From JBGSYN01 sp041750975 (GTDB taxonomy: Bacteria; Pseudomonadota; Alphaproteobacteria; Geminicoccales; Geminicoccaceae): a DNA stretch of 64,000 nt. Within the stretch, counting starts at the first letter, position 1. Each line of letters opens with the position of its first letter. Positions 25,127-33,840 of the stretch are shown here, piece by piece. The position numbers and the translations under genes are program-made. Under the pieces are notes generated by a model. That model had not been told where the DNA came from. It was given only the letters and a program-made list of their open reading frames with translations, and did not search any database. Location of the stretch: positions 1 through 64,000 of the forward strand of contig JBGSYN010000103.1 of the NCBI GenBank assembly GCA_041750975.1. Reading direction: 5' to 3'.

Positions 25127-26449
25127 TTGGCTCAAGACACCCTAATTCGCGGGCCGCAGGTGTGCCTGTCGCGGCCCGCGACGCTCACAGAGCTTTGGGC
25201 ATGGGCGCTTTGGGACTGGGCGAGTTCGCCATTCTTTGCGGTCGTCATCACCTTCGTTTTCGGCGCCTATTATATTCAGTCCGTCGCGCCGAACAGTGTG
25301 ATCGGGACCGCCCAGTGGGGTTGGGCGATGACGATCAGTGCCCTGGTCATCGCCGTTTTGAGCCCAATCTTTGGGGCCATCGCGGATGCTGGGGGGCCGC
25401 GCAAGCCCTGGATAATCGCCCTCACGGTCGTCAGCGCGGCGGCGACGGCAGCGTTGTGGTGGGCCGTGCCCGACCCGACCATGGCGATCTACATGCTCGG
25501 CGTGGTGCTTCTGGCCAATGTCACGCTCGAGATCGCCAATGCGTTTTACAATGCCATGCTGCCGGACCTCGCACCGCCCAGACTGATCGGAAGATGGTCC
25601 GGCTGGGGCTGGGGCATGGGGTATATCGGCGGTATCGTGCTGTTGCTGATCCTGCTTTATGGCGTGATTCTGCCAACCCCGCCCCCTTTCGGCCTTGACC
25701 CCGAAAAGTCTGCGGACGTGCGGGTCGCCGGACCCATTCTCGCCATTTGGATATTGCTGTTCTCGTTGCCGTTCTTCTTCATGACCCCCGACCGCCCGTC
25801 ACGTCGGGGGGTGACCGGGAACGTGGTTGCCACTGGCCTTGCCAATCTGCGATCGACATTCGGCAATCTATATCGAGCGCCGAACACGCTACGCTTCCTG
25901 ATCGCCCGACTGATCTATAATGACGGCCTGAACACGCTTTTCGCGTTCGGCGGCCTCTATGCAGCCGGAACTTTCGGCATGGATACAGCCGAGGTGATCC
26001 AGTTCGGCATCGCCCTCAATGTCACCTCGGGCATCGGCGCTTTCGGTTTCGCCTATCTCGACGACAGGATCGGCTCCAAGCCGACCATCCTGATCTCGAT
26101 CGTGGGACTTTTCTTGAGTGGCCTCGTGGCTCTCCTCACCCACGACAAGACGGTCTTCTGGTTCGTAGCACTGGCGCTCGGTATTTTCATCGGCCCCGCG
26201 CAATCAGCCAGCCGCTCGTTCATGGCTCGGCTCAGCCCACCCCACCTGCGGGCGGAGATGTTCGGCATCTATGCGCTGACCGGCAAGGTAACGGCATTCA
26301 TCGGACCGTTCCTGTTCGGCACGATGACGTTTCTGTTCGGAACTCAGCGCGCCGGGATGGCGGTCATTCTGGTCATGTTCGTGATCGGCGCCGGCATCCT
26401 CTGGACGGTCCGCGAGCCGCGCGGCGACGCTCCGGAAACCCTGACCTAG
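25127..26449 (+). CDS. MFS transporter, UMF1/Atg22-like
   Basis: The protein has 12 predicted helices and matches the Atg22-like branch of the major facilitator superfamily (LWAWALWDWASSPFFAVVITFVF at the first helix is characteristic when read in two parts, LWAWALWDWASS and PFFAVVITFVF). I choose TTG 25127, which has AGAGAGG about 8 bases ahead, giving 440 residues. The longer frame from 24986 overlaps DUF2177. The substrate is unknown; the yeast relative exports amino acids from vacuoles. Helices 6 and 7 are linked by a short basic loop (PDRPSRRGV). Confidence 0.85.
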   Translation: MAQDTLIRGPQVCLSRPATLTELWAWALWDWASSPFFAVVITFVFGAYYIQSVAPNSVIGTAQWGWAMTISALVIAVLSPIFGAIADAGGPRKPWIIALTVVSAAATAALWWAVPDPTMAIYMLGVVLLANVTLEIANAFYNAMLPDLAPPRLIGRWSGWGWGMGYIGGIVLLLILLYGVILPTPPPFGLDPEKSADVRVAGPILAIWILLFSLPFFFMTPDRPSRRGVTGNVVATGLANLRSTFGNLYRAPNTLRFLIARLIYNDGLNTLFAFGGLYAAGTFGMDTAEVIQFGIALNVTSGIGAFGFAYLDDRIGSKPTILISIVGLFLSGLVALLTHDKTVFWFVALALGIFIGPAQSASRSFMARLSPPHLRAEMFGIYALTGKVTAFIGPFLFGTMTFLFGTQRAGMAVILVMFVIGAGILWTVREPRGDAPETLT

Positions 26450-26454
26450 GCTGA

Positions 26455-26952
26455 TCAGGGGAAAGGGGTGGCCCGATTGTTGCTTCGAATCATCAAGACC
26501 TCGACACCGTCGTCGGGGCTGCCGCCGGTCAGGACGGGGACGGGCTCCGGGGTGTGGAACAAGGTCTCGCCGGCCGCGGAGATCTGTGCATCGACGCCAT
26601 AGCTGCCATTGGGATCGACCGCCTTCTCGAGATAGGGGAGGCGGAAGCTATAGGGCGGGCTGCCGGGATCGAGGCGGCTGAACTCCGCTATGGTCGGCCC
26701 GGCATCAGCAGGATTGGCCATGTCGACCAGCGAGATCATCAGCTGCGCTTCGTCAGGCAATGAGATTCGTTCACGGTAGGTGGCCGTACCGACGACCTCG
26801 CGCGAAACGTCTTCAGGGCGGCTCTGACAGGCCGTCATCCCCAGCAAGATCAGCGTCATGCCGAGTGCGGTATTGGTTCGGGAGTGTGACCTCGTATTGA
26901 TGACAGGATGAATGGCGAACACGAGGGATCCTCCGAAGCCTCCACATTTCAC
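26455..26952 (-). CDS. YbaY-type lipoprotein
   Basis: The 165-residue frame contains a lipobox (LLGMTACQS) after a rather long N-terminus; a start nearer the hydrophobic stretch is possible. The mature part matches the YbaY/type III secretion pilotin-like domain: GTATYRERISLPDEAQLMIS, then SLVDMANPADAGP, then YSFRLPYLEKAVDPNG. In E. coli YbaY is an outer-membrane lipoprotein of unclear role. No type III secretion genes are present. It is convergent with the MFS gene and stands alone. Confidence 0.8.
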   Translation of the reverse strand: MKCGGFGGSLVFAIHPVINTRSHSRTNTALGMTLILLGMTACQSRPEDVSREVVGTATYRERISLPDEAQLMISLVDMANPADAGPTIAEFSRLDPGSPPYSFRLPYLEKAVDPNGSYGVDAQISAAGETLFHTPEPVPVLTGGSPDDGVEVLMIRSNNRATPFP

Positions 26953-27057
26953 TGCAGTGATATAGAGCCATTGCGGCTCAGCGGAAGCCTAAGCTTTGTC
27001 GGGCCGCAAGATTGCCTTGCCGACTGCCTCGGGAAAGAACCTCGTGGCTCGATCCGG

Positions 27058-28599
27058 TCAGTGGTGGGCCATTGACGTCACGCTCCCGCGCCGGCGCAAT
27101 AGCCGCTCCAGCAAGGCCTGATGCAGTTCGCTGCGGACTTCGCTATGACCCGGCTCGGCGCCCAGATCCCTGAATTCATCGGGATCATTCTCGAGATCGA
27201 AAAGTTGTGGCCGATAGCCGAGATAGTGGATGTACTTCCATTTCGGTGTCCGCAGCATGAAGGCGCGGGCATCCCGGGCCGGAAGGCCGAGATTACTGCA
27301 AACAGGCTGGGTACTGAAATCGATCTCGCTGCCGATTACCATGGACCAATCCGTGGTCGACTCGCCACGGATCAGGGGCAGCAGGGATCGACCTTCAAGC
27401 CGGTGTTGCGGCAGCGGCAGGTTCAGCGCCTCGAGAAACGTCGGCACCAGATCGATCGCTTCGACAGGCCGGTGCTCGACGCGGCGCCGCCCAGCGCGTC
27501 CGGCTTCGCTCGGATCGAGCACGATGAGCGGGATCCGAATGCTTGTATCATGGAATAGTTCGTGCCCGCCGAGCCAATGGTCACCCAGATTGATCCCGTG
27601 ATTGCTGGTGAAAACGATCATTGTCTGAGTAAGGAGATCACGCTCCCGCAGAAAGGTGAAAACCCGTCCGAGATGGTAATCGAGTTGACGCACTAAGCCC
27701 ATATAGGTCGGCATGACGATGGCGCGGACCTCGTCTTCGAGCAGCGGCGCGTCGGTCTCGGTTTCACTGAGTGCGGCGAAAACCGGGTGCTGATCGGTCC
27801 TCTCCGAGAGGCTTCGTTTGGCGGGTCGAACCTTTTCTTCGGCATAGAGCGTGTGGAACGGCGCCGGCACGACAAACGGGGCATCGGGCTTGCTGTAGGA
27901 AAGATGGAGGAACCAGCGGTCGTCCTCGGCTTCCCGGATGAAATCGAGCGCCCGATCGGTCAAAAACGCCGTCTCCGAATGACCCTCCCTGATCCGGGCC
28001 GGGAAGCCGGCATTGCGCAGTTCGGCGCCATCCATCAGTTCGCCGTCCGGACCTACCGTGACTTGCGCATAATCTCTTGAAGGACTGTCCGATGGATAAC
28101 CGACCGACCGCAGCCAGGCATTATAGCCTTCGGGCTCAGATTCACCGCCTTGGGTCGCTCCCCCGCCGTTTCGTCTGCTGGCGAACTCATAGGGCTCGAA
28201 GCCGGCGCTGTTCTGGCTTTCAGGGATACCGTTCAGCCGGGTCTGGTGCTGCTTGAGGCCAATCCGCTCGAGGCTTGCCCGATCAGTGGCAAGGTCGGTC
28301 CGGCCGATGATGGCGGCCCGCATGACATCGCGCACATAGTCGCCGAGGGTCCACTCACTCAGGGGCACCGGTATCGACGCTCCGGTCACGCCATGGCTGA
28401 AGGCCGTGCGGCCGGTATAGATCGACGCCCTCGATGCGGCGGTATCGGAAGACTGGGCAAATGCGTGACTGAAGCGCACGCCATTCTGTGCGAGCCAGTC
28501 GATGTTGGGCGTGCGCAGAACCCGGTGGCCGTAGCATGAGAGGAAATCCCACCGGAGGTGATCGCACATGACGAAAAGGAAATTCTTGGGCTGTTGCAT
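27058..28599 (-). CDS. Sulfatase/phosphonate-monoesterase-like hydrolase with altered active site
   Basis: The 513-residue protein has the alkaline-phosphatase-superfamily sulfatase fold. The N-terminus (NFLFVMCDHLRWDFLSCYG) is closest in style to phosphonate monoester hydrolases. Normal members carry CxPSR, whose Cys becomes formylglycine. Here the site reads DTAASRAS, with Thr at residue 53 in the Cys position and Ala in place of Pro. The later metal motif, normally SDHG, reads SNHG with Asn at 333. R57, GDHxLxGH (340-346) and a lysine loop (SYSKPDAPF) are kept. It may use Thr as nucleophile, or have lost activity. No maturase gene is adjacent. It has no signal peptide, so it is cytoplasmic. 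Confidence 0.82.
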   Translation of the reverse strand: MQQPKNFLFVMCDHLRWDFLSCYGHRVLRTPNIDWLAQNGVRFSHAFAQSSDTAASRASIYTGRTAFSHGVTGASIPVPLSEWTLGDYVRDVMRAAIIGRTDLATDRASLERIGLKQHQTRLNGIPESQNSAGFEPYEFASRRNGGGATQGGESEPEGYNAWLRSVGYPSDSPSRDYAQVTVGPDGELMDGAELRNAGFPARIREGHSETAFLTDRALDFIREAEDDRWFLHLSYSKPDAPFVVPAPFHTLYAEEKVRPAKRSLSERTDQHPVFAALSETETDAPLLEDEVRAIVMPTYMGLVRQLDYHLGRVFTFLRERDLLTQTMIVFTSNHGINLGDHWLGGHELFHDTSIRIPLIVLDPSEAGRAGRRRVEHRPVEAIDLVPTFLEALNLPLPQHRLEGRSLLPLIRGESTTDWSMVIGSEIDFSTQPVCSNLGLPARDARAFMLRTPKWKYIHYLGYRPQLFDLENDPDEFRDLGAEPGHSEVRSELHQALLERLLRRRGSVTSMAHH

Positions 28600-28769
28600 G
28601 ATTATTTTACGTCTTCCTCTGAAGACACGTTCGACGTGCGCGTTTGTTTCACCCCTACGATAAGACGGCTGCGGACCTGCTTTGTTCCGGCGGAGGCGGG
28701 CAAATTCGCTGCAGGATCAACGGATCTCAAAGCGACAGGTTGCATACACGGCAAATTTAGGTTCGTTTA

Positions 28770-28799
28770 TTGACAGGGACGGTCCTGTCGAACTAAACA
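28770..28799 (+). promoter_or_regulatory. Candidate rplM-rpsI promoter with overlapping palindrome
   Basis: A consensus TTGACA -35 (28770-28775) is followed after 18 bases by a weak -10 (TAAACA, 28794-28799). The imperfect palindrome GACAGGGACGGTCCTGTC (28772-28789) overlaps the -35 and could be an operator. About 97 bases of leader precede the rplM start. Confidence 0.4.
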
Positions 28800-28895
28800 T
28801 TCGCTCTCGCACGTGGTGCCTTCGGCGCCGCGAGCCTTCTCATTACATAGCGCTGTCGGGTAGTGGATTGCGCTCATCATCTGAAAAGTGCGACA

Positions 28896-29390
28896 ATGAT
28901 GCGGACTTATTCTGCCAAGCCCGGCGATATCAACCGGGATTGGCTTCTGATCGACGCGGACGGCCTCGTGCTCGGCCGGCTGGCGGCAATCGTGGCCAAC
29001 AAGCTGCGCGGCAAGCACAAGCCTACCTATACGCCCCATATGGATTGCGGTGACCACATCGTCATCGTCAATGCGGAAAAGGTCGTGCTGACCGGCAACA
29101 AGGCAAGCCAGAAGACCTATTACCGGCACACCGGATATCCCGGCGGCTTGAAGTCGAAGCGGGTCGATACGATCCTCGAGGGTCGTTTTCCCGAGCGGGT
29201 GATCGAGGAAGCCGTTCGCCGCATGGTGCCGAGCGGCCCGCTCGGTCGCCAGCAGCTGCGCAAACTGCATGTCTACAAGGGCGGCGGTCATCCGCATGAA
29301 GCCCAAAAGCCCGTCGAACTCGACGTTGCCGCGTTGAACCGCAAGAATTCACTTTCCGGCCTCGAGACAAGGGAGACCGCCAATGTCTGA
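28896..29390 (+). CDS. rplM: 50S ribosomal protein L13
   Basis: The product binds 23S rRNA early in large-subunit assembly. Recognisable L13 sequence includes [52 protein letters not shown] and [19 protein letters not shown]. Two adjacent ATG codons (28896 and 28899) can start it; the frame from 28863 is less likely. Length from 28896 is 164 residues, as in alphaproteobacteria. The last 8 bases overlap rpsI, the universal partner gene. Confidence 0.97.
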   Translation: MMRTYSAKPGDINRDWLLIDADGLVLGRLAAIVANKLRGKHKPTYTPHMDCGDHIVIVNAEKVVLTGNKASQKTYYRHTGYPGGLKSKRVDTILEGRFPERVIEEAVRRMVPSGPLGRQQLRKLHVYKGGGHPHEAQKPVELDVAALNRKNSLSGLETRETANV

Positions 29391-29871
29391 GACAGTCGGC
29401 AGTTTCGAGGAACTGCGCAAGCTGCGTCCGACAAGCCCCGAGGCCGAGGTCGAAATCGAGCCGGCACGGCCCAAGCTCGACAAGCTTGGACGCTCTTATG
29501 CAACGGGACGGCGCAAGGAATCCGTGGCCAGGGTCTGGATCAAGGGCGGCTCGGGCAAGATGACCGTGAACGGCAAGCCGATGGCCGAATATTTCGGCCG
29601 GCCGGCTCTGCAGATGGTCATCAACCAGCCCTTCGCGGAGATCAATCGCGAGGGCCAGTACGACATTATGGTGACCTGCAACGGCGGCGGTCTTTCCGGG
29701 CAGGCCGGTGCGGTTCGTCACGGCATCAGCCGGGCGCTCATCAATTACGAGCCCAATCTGCGCGGCATTTTGAAGGCCGGCGGATTTCTCACGCGCGATG
29801 CCCGCGAGGTGGAGCGTAAGAAATACGGCAAGGCCAAGGCCCGCCGTAGCTTCCAGTTCTCGAAACGTTGA
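29383..29871 (+). CDS. rpsI: 30S ribosomal protein S9
   Basis: The 162-residue protein belongs to the small ribosomal subunit; its C-terminal tail reaches the P site. Family blocks are [53 protein letters not shown], and the basic end [19 protein letters not shown] with the invariant terminal SKR. The extra 45 N-terminal residues are usual in this group. It overlaps rplM by 8 bases and is followed by a textbook terminator. Confidence 0.97.
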   Translation: MSETVGSFEELRKLRPTSPEAEVEIEPARPKLDKLGRSYATGRRKESVARVWIKGGSGKMTVNGKPMAEYFGRPALQMVINQPFAEINREGQYDIMVTCNGGGLSGQAGAVRHGISRALINYEPNLRGILKAGGFLTRDAREVERKKYGKAKARRSFQFSKR

Positions 29872-29898
29872 GCTTGCTGCATTTTTCGTAGAGAAAAG

Positions 29899-29921
29899 CC
29901 GGGAGAGATCCCGGTTTTTTT
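29899..29921 (+). terminator. Rho-independent terminator of rplM-rpsI
   Basis: CCGGGA (29899-29904), a 4-base loop and TCCCGG (29909-29914) are followed by a run of seven T. It lies 27 bases after the rpsI stop. It is the clearest intrinsic terminator in the window and separates the ribosomal operon from ribokinase. Confidence 0.92.
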
Positions 29922-29938
29922 CGTTTCAGAGGCGCGCA

Positions 29939-30865
29939 ATGCTGATCGTGCTCGGTTCGATCAATGTCGATATGGTGTTCAGTCTCGACCATCTCCCGGC
30001 ACCGGGCGAGACCGTCCTGACCGAGGGGTTCGATCTCCTGCCTGGTGGCAAAGGCGCCAATCAGGCTGCCGCCGCCGCCAAGGCCGGCTGCCATGTCCGC
30101 ATAATCGGCTGCATCGGCGACGACAGCCATGGGGCGATGATGCGCCAGACCCTGCGTCTTGCAGGGGTCGATCTTTCGGGCCTGGTGCTGGGGGCGAAAC
30201 CGACCGGCCTTGCCATCATCGGCGTCGACCGCAGCGGCGAAAACAGCATCATCGTCGGCAGCGGCGCCAATCTCGAAGTCTGGGCGTCGCAGATCGCTGA
30301 CAGCGATCTCACGCCCGAGAGGACGCTGCTCTGCCAGAATGAAATCCTGCTGGATGAAACGGTAGCTGCCTTGAAACGAGCCAAGGCTCTGGGTGCGCGA
30401 TCCGTGTTGAACATGGCACCCGCAGGAGTTCTCGGCGATGATGTTCTGGCTGCCGTCGATATCTTCATTCTGAACGAGCACGAGGTGCGGGTGGTCGCAA
30501 AGGATGAAACCTCGGATCTCTCCGAGATTGCGCTCGGTTTGGCGCGGCGGCATCAGCTCAGCTGCGTGATCACGTTGGGACCGATGGGCGCATTGATGGC
30601 CGCGGAGGGGATGGCAGCGGAGGGCGACGTCGTCCGCTTCGGCGCACTCAATGTCAAGACCGTCGACACGACGGGTGCGGGCGACACTTTCGCGGGCGTC
30701 CTCGCAGCGATGCTCGATGAAAACCGAACGCTCGTCGAGGCGGTGCGGTGGGCGATCGCAGCAGCCGGCCTTTGTTGCGAGACACTTGGGGCGCAGACCG
30801 GTCAACCGAAACGCGAGGCCATTGCAGCCGCACTAGCGACCATGCAGGCTGGGCCACCCCATTAG
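29939..30865 (+). CDS. rbsK: Ribokinase
   Basis: The 308-residue PfkB-family kinase phosphorylates ribose to ribose 5-phosphate. Both family signatures are visible: the Gly-rich GGKGANQAAAAAKAG (about residues 40-55) and VDTTGAGDTFAGVLAAMLDE (about 240-260), with the catalytic Asp of GAGD. NMAPA and LNEHE blocks also fit ribokinase. The ATG at 29939 sits just after the rpsI terminator; the longer upstream frame overlaps rpsI. No ribose transporter is adjacent. A nucleoside hydrolase that would release ribose lies at 13801. Confidence 0.93.
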   Translation: MLIVLGSINVDMVFSLDHLPAPGETVLTEGFDLLPGGKGANQAAAAAKAGCHVRIIGCIGDDSHGAMMRQTLRLAGVDLSGLVLGAKPTGLAIIGVDRSGENSIIVGSGANLEVWASQIADSDLTPERTLLCQNEILLDETVAALKRAKALGARSVLNMAPAGVLGDDVLAAVDIFILNEHEVRVVAKDETSDLSEIALGLARRHQLSCVITLGPMGALMAAEGMAAEGDVVRFGALNVKTVDTTGAGDTFAGVLAAMLDENRTLVEAVRWAIAAAGLCCETLGAQTGQPKREAIAAALATMQAGPPH

Positions 30866-30941
30866 TCGAACCTTGCGCTGCACTTAATCCGGTTCAGCCG
30901 GTTGCCCGTAGCCTATCGGCAGGACGACAAAGGTTTAGCCG

Positions 30942-32483
30942 ATGGGCACATTACGATTTCTCTTCACCGATCATCTCTCCAAGGAAATCTCGAGTCTCGA
31001 CGGCATCGATCGCGACAACGATGCCGTCTTGATGGTCGAGGTCGATGATGAGACCGATTACGTCCCGCATCACCCGAAGAAGATCGCCTTTCTGTTCTCG
31101 GCGATGCGGCACTTTGCCGAGGAACTGCGCGATGAGGGGGTCGAAGTCGACTATGTGACGCTCGACGATCCCAGGAATGAGGGCTCCTTCAGGGCCGAAC
31201 TGGAGCGAGCCGTCAAGCGGCATCTCCCTGAGCGCATTATCGTCACCGAGCCAGGCGAGTACCGGGTCGAGGCCGCAATCGATGACTGGCGGGCGGCGAT
31301 CGATATTCCGATCGAGGTGCGCGCCGATACGCGTTTCTTCTGCAGCCGAGACGCTTTCGGAGAGTGGGCCAAAGGCAAGAAGCAGCTCCGCATGGAGATG
31401 TTCTATCGCTGGATGCGGCAGCGCCACTCATTCCTGATGGAGGGCGATGCGCCCGAGGGAGGGCGCTGGAATTTCGACGCGGAGAATCGCAAGCCCCCCA
31501 AAAAAGGGCTCGATCCCTCGGGGCCGATGCGGTTCGAGCCGGACGACATCACCGAAGCGGTGCTGACGATGGTGGAACGACGGTTCGGCAATCGCTTCGG
31601 ATCGACGCGCCCCTTCTGGTTCGCCGTCAACCGCACCCAGGCGCGTCGGGCGCTGGACCATTTCCTGCAGCATTCGCTTGCCAGCTTCGGCGATTATCAG
31701 GACGCCATGATGGAAGACGAGGACTACCTCTTCCACAGCGTCTTGTCGCAATACATGAACTGCGGTCTGCTATCGCCCGAGGAAGTGTGCCGCGAGATCG
31801 AGGCGGCTTTCCACGAGGGCGAGGCTCCCTTGAATGCGGTCGAGGGCTATGTGCGCCAGATCCTCGGTTGGCGGGAATATGTCCGTGGCATCTACTGGCT
31901 GAAGATGCCGGGCTACGCCCGCGAAAACAGGCTCGAGGCGACGCGGCCGCTGCCGGCCTTCTATTGGACCGGCGAGACCGACATGAACTGTCTTGCCAAG
32001 GTCATCGATCAGACCCGCCGCGAGGCTCACTCCCATCATATCCAACGCCTGATGGTCACCGGGAACTTCGCGCTCTTGATCGGGGTTCTGCCCGAAGAGA
32101 TCTGCGAATGGTATCTCGCGGTCTATGCCGACGCCTTCGAATGGGTCGAACTGCCGAACACGCTCGGCATGGCGATGCATGCGGATGGCGGCTATCTGGG
32201 CTCCAAGCCCTATGCGGCAAGCGGCAATTATATCAACAAGATGTCGGATTTCTGCGGCAACTGCCGCTTCAACGTCAAAGACAAACTCGGGCCCGACGCC
32301 TGTCCCTTCAATTACCTCTATTGGAACTTCTTGATCGAGAACCGCCAACGACTCGACGGCAATCCCAGGCTCAATCGCCCGTTTGCGACGCTCGATCGAA
32401 TGGACGGCGACAGGATCGCCGCGATCAGGAAAGAGTCGAACAAGTTCCTCGCTTCTCTCGAGCCCTGGAAGAAAGCTGCCTGA
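30942..32483 (+). CDS. Iron-sulfur bacterial (6-4) photolyase/cryptochrome (PhrB/CryB type)
   Basis: The 513-residue protein matches the FeS-BCP family: blue-light flavoproteins that repair (6-4) pyrimidine photoproducts and bind FAD, a lumazine-type antenna and a [4Fe-4S] cluster. The four cluster cysteines are at 350, 438, 441 and 454, the same numbering as I recall for Agrobacterium PhrB, and the active-site HH pair falls at 365-366 (SHHIQRL). The antenna domain covers about residues 1-130. The gene is coupled to a short-chain dehydrogenase (TGATG overlap) and faces a Cfa-DUF1365 operon. A weak TAATCC-N18-TAGCCT pair (30885-30914) may be its promoter. Confidence 0.93.
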   Translation: MGTLRFLFTDHLSKEISSLDGIDRDNDAVLMVEVDDETDYVPHHPKKIAFLFSAMRHFAEELRDEGVEVDYVTLDDPRNEGSFRAELERAVKRHLPERIIVTEPGEYRVEAAIDDWRAAIDIPIEVRADTRFFCSRDAFGEWAKGKKQLRMEMFYRWMRQRHSFLMEGDAPEGGRWNFDAENRKPPKKGLDPSGPMRFEPDDITEAVLTMVERRFGNRFGSTRPFWFAVNRTQARRALDHFLQHSLASFGDYQDAMMEDEDYLFHSVLSQYMNCGLLSPEEVCREIEAAFHEGEAPLNAVEGYVRQILGWREYVRGIYWLKMPGYARENRLEATRPLPAFYWTGETDMNCLAKVIDQTRREAHSHHIQRLMVTGNFALLIGVLPEEICEWYLAVYADAFEWVELPNTLGMAMHADGGYLGSKPYAASGNYINKMSDFCGNCRFNVKDKLGPDACPFNYLYWNFLIENRQRLDGNPRLNRPFATLDRMDGDRIAAIRKESNKFLASLEPWKKAA

Positions 32484-33247
32484 TGACGGATGTAATCTGG
32501 GTTACCGGCGCCAGCAAAGGCATCGGGCGGGCACTCGCGATCGAGCTTGCCTCGCGAGGCGCTGTTGTCGTGGCGAGCGCGCGCTCGGCGGATGAACTCG
32601 ACAAGCTGTCGCAGGAAGCCTCGAACCTCAAGGGTTCGATCGAGGGATACGCCCTCGATGTGACCGATCTTGCAGCCGTGACCGACGCGGTCGGCGCCAT
32701 CGAGAACCAGCATGGCACGATCAAGACAGCTATTCTCAATGCCGGCACCCACCAGCCCGTCGAGCCCGCGAAATTCGCCGTCGACGATATGCGTAAGCTC
32801 TACGAGCTCAATGTTTTCGGTACCGCCAACTGCGTCGAGGCTGTGCTCAAGCCGTACCTCCAAAGGAATAGCGGGAGGCTCGCCATCGTTGCCTCGGTCG
32901 CCGGATATGGCGGCCTGCCCACGTCCGCCTATTACGGCTCGAGCAAGGCTGCCCTGATCAATCTCGCGGAAACCTTGAGGCTCGATCTGGCCAAGACCGA
33001 TATCGTCGTCCAATGCATCAATCCGGGCTTCGTCAAGACCCCGTTGACCGACAAGAACGAATTCCCGATGCCGTTTCTGATCGAGGCCGAAGTCGCGGCG
33101 AAGCGGATCGCCGATGGTCTCGAAACCGGACGATTCGAGATCGCCTTTCCCCGGCCGTTCATCGCCGTCATGAAGTTGCTCGGTCTGCTCCCCTATAGCC
33201 TTTATTTCTGGGCGATATCGAGACAAACCGGCAGTGCGAGAAGCTAG
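32483..33247 (+). CDS. Short-chain dehydrogenase/reductase
   Basis: The 254-residue oxidoreductase starts at the ATG that shares one base with the photolyase stop. The Rossmann motif TGASKGIG (residues 8-15), NAG near 89, and the catalytic Ser plus YxxxK (AYYGSSKAALINL) are intact, so it should be active with NAD(P)H. It lacks a signal peptide. SDR genes of this kind are common in photolyase-Cfa-DUF3833 clusters, and a role in lipid or stress chemistry is likely, but the substrate is unknown. Its stop lies 3 bases from that of the convergent DUF3833 gene. Confidence 0.9.
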   Translation: MTDVIWVTGASKGIGRALAIELASRGAVVVASARSADELDKLSQEASNLKGSIEGYALDVTDLAAVTDAVGAIENQHGTIKTAILNAGTHQPVEPAKFAVDDMRKLYELNVFGTANCVEAVLKPYLQRNSGRLAIVASVAGYGGLPTSAYYGSSKAALINLAETLRLDLAKTDIVVQCINPGFVKTPLTDKNEFPMPFLIEAEVAAKRIADGLETGRFEIAFPRPFIAVMKLLGLLPYSLYFWAISRQTGSARS

Positions 33248-33250
33248 AGA

Positions 33251-33835
33251 CTATCCTGCGGCAAGCTGCATGTCAGGTCGAACGAAGTCAGCCTGTTCGG
33301 CGGCGTCGACCCGCTGGAAGAAGATGACGACCTCGCCGATGGTAATGCCGTATTTCGACACCCGGCTCTTGTTCATCAACACGCCATTGGGCTGAAGCAG
33401 CATCAAGTCGATGAAATGAACCTGCATCTCGCGACCGTTCATCTTGAGATTGATGTCATATTCCATCCGCATGGCACGGCCTTCCACCGTCACCAGTGCT
33501 GTACCGATGACGTCGCTAGCAGAACCCTGGAATGTGTTCGGGCCGATCTTGGTCAAGGTCCAGGTGCGGGTGTCTTCCGCGCCATCGTTATAGGAGAAAA
33601 TCTCCTCTAGCGTAAGGACATCTCCTTCGACTGTGCCTTGCGTCGACACAGAAAATTCGCGGCGGATCTTGCCGAACCTGTCCTGAAAAAATCCCCAGGC
33701 ACGGGTTTCTCCGGCGAAAAATTCCTCCGGCTTGAACTCCGGATTCGTCCCTGCATAGTCCTCTATATTCATACTTGAACACCCCAATAGAAAGAGGGCG
33801 ATCCCGAGCGTTAATAATCGCCATGGCCGGGCCAA
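33251..33835 (-). CDS. DUF3833-family lipoprotein
   Basis: The 194-residue protein starts with a signal and lipobox (LFLLGCSS). It matches DUF3833: PEFKPEEFFAGETRAWGFFQ, then FGKIRREFSVSTQGTVEGD, then LTLEEIFSYNDGAEDTRTW, and a C-terminal MEYDINLKMNGREMQVHF block. The family has an unknown function, is probably periplasmic and lipocalin-like in shape, and co-occurs with Cfa and photolyase genes. It is the last gene of a five-gene minus-strand operon. Confidence 0.88.
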   Translation of the reverse strand: MARPWRLLTLGIALFLLGCSSMNIEDYAGTNPEFKPEEFFAGETRAWGFFQDRFGKIRREFSVSTQGTVEGDVLTLEEIFSYNDGAEDTRTWTLTKIGPNTFQGSASDVIGTALVTVEGRAMRMEYDINLKMNGREMQVHFIDLMLLQPNGVLMNKSRVSKYGITIGEVVIFFQRVDAAEQADFVRPDMQLAAG

Positions 33836-33840
33836 TTGAC

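Noticed and set aside
28861..28875. TAGTGGATTGCGC as a third copy of the palindromic repeat
   Set aside because: Only the first 10 bases match; the hairpin half is missing, so chance is likelier.
30885..30914. TAATCC-N18-TAGCCT as an RpoE/ChrR-type promoter for the photolyase
   Set aside because: It departs from the expected -35 and no matching element was found before the facing operon; kept only as a note on the gene.
31364..32482. Long plus-strand frame running through the photolyase gene into the SDR
   Set aside because: It is the shifted frame of the photolyase gene; only the part from 32483 is the SDR protein.
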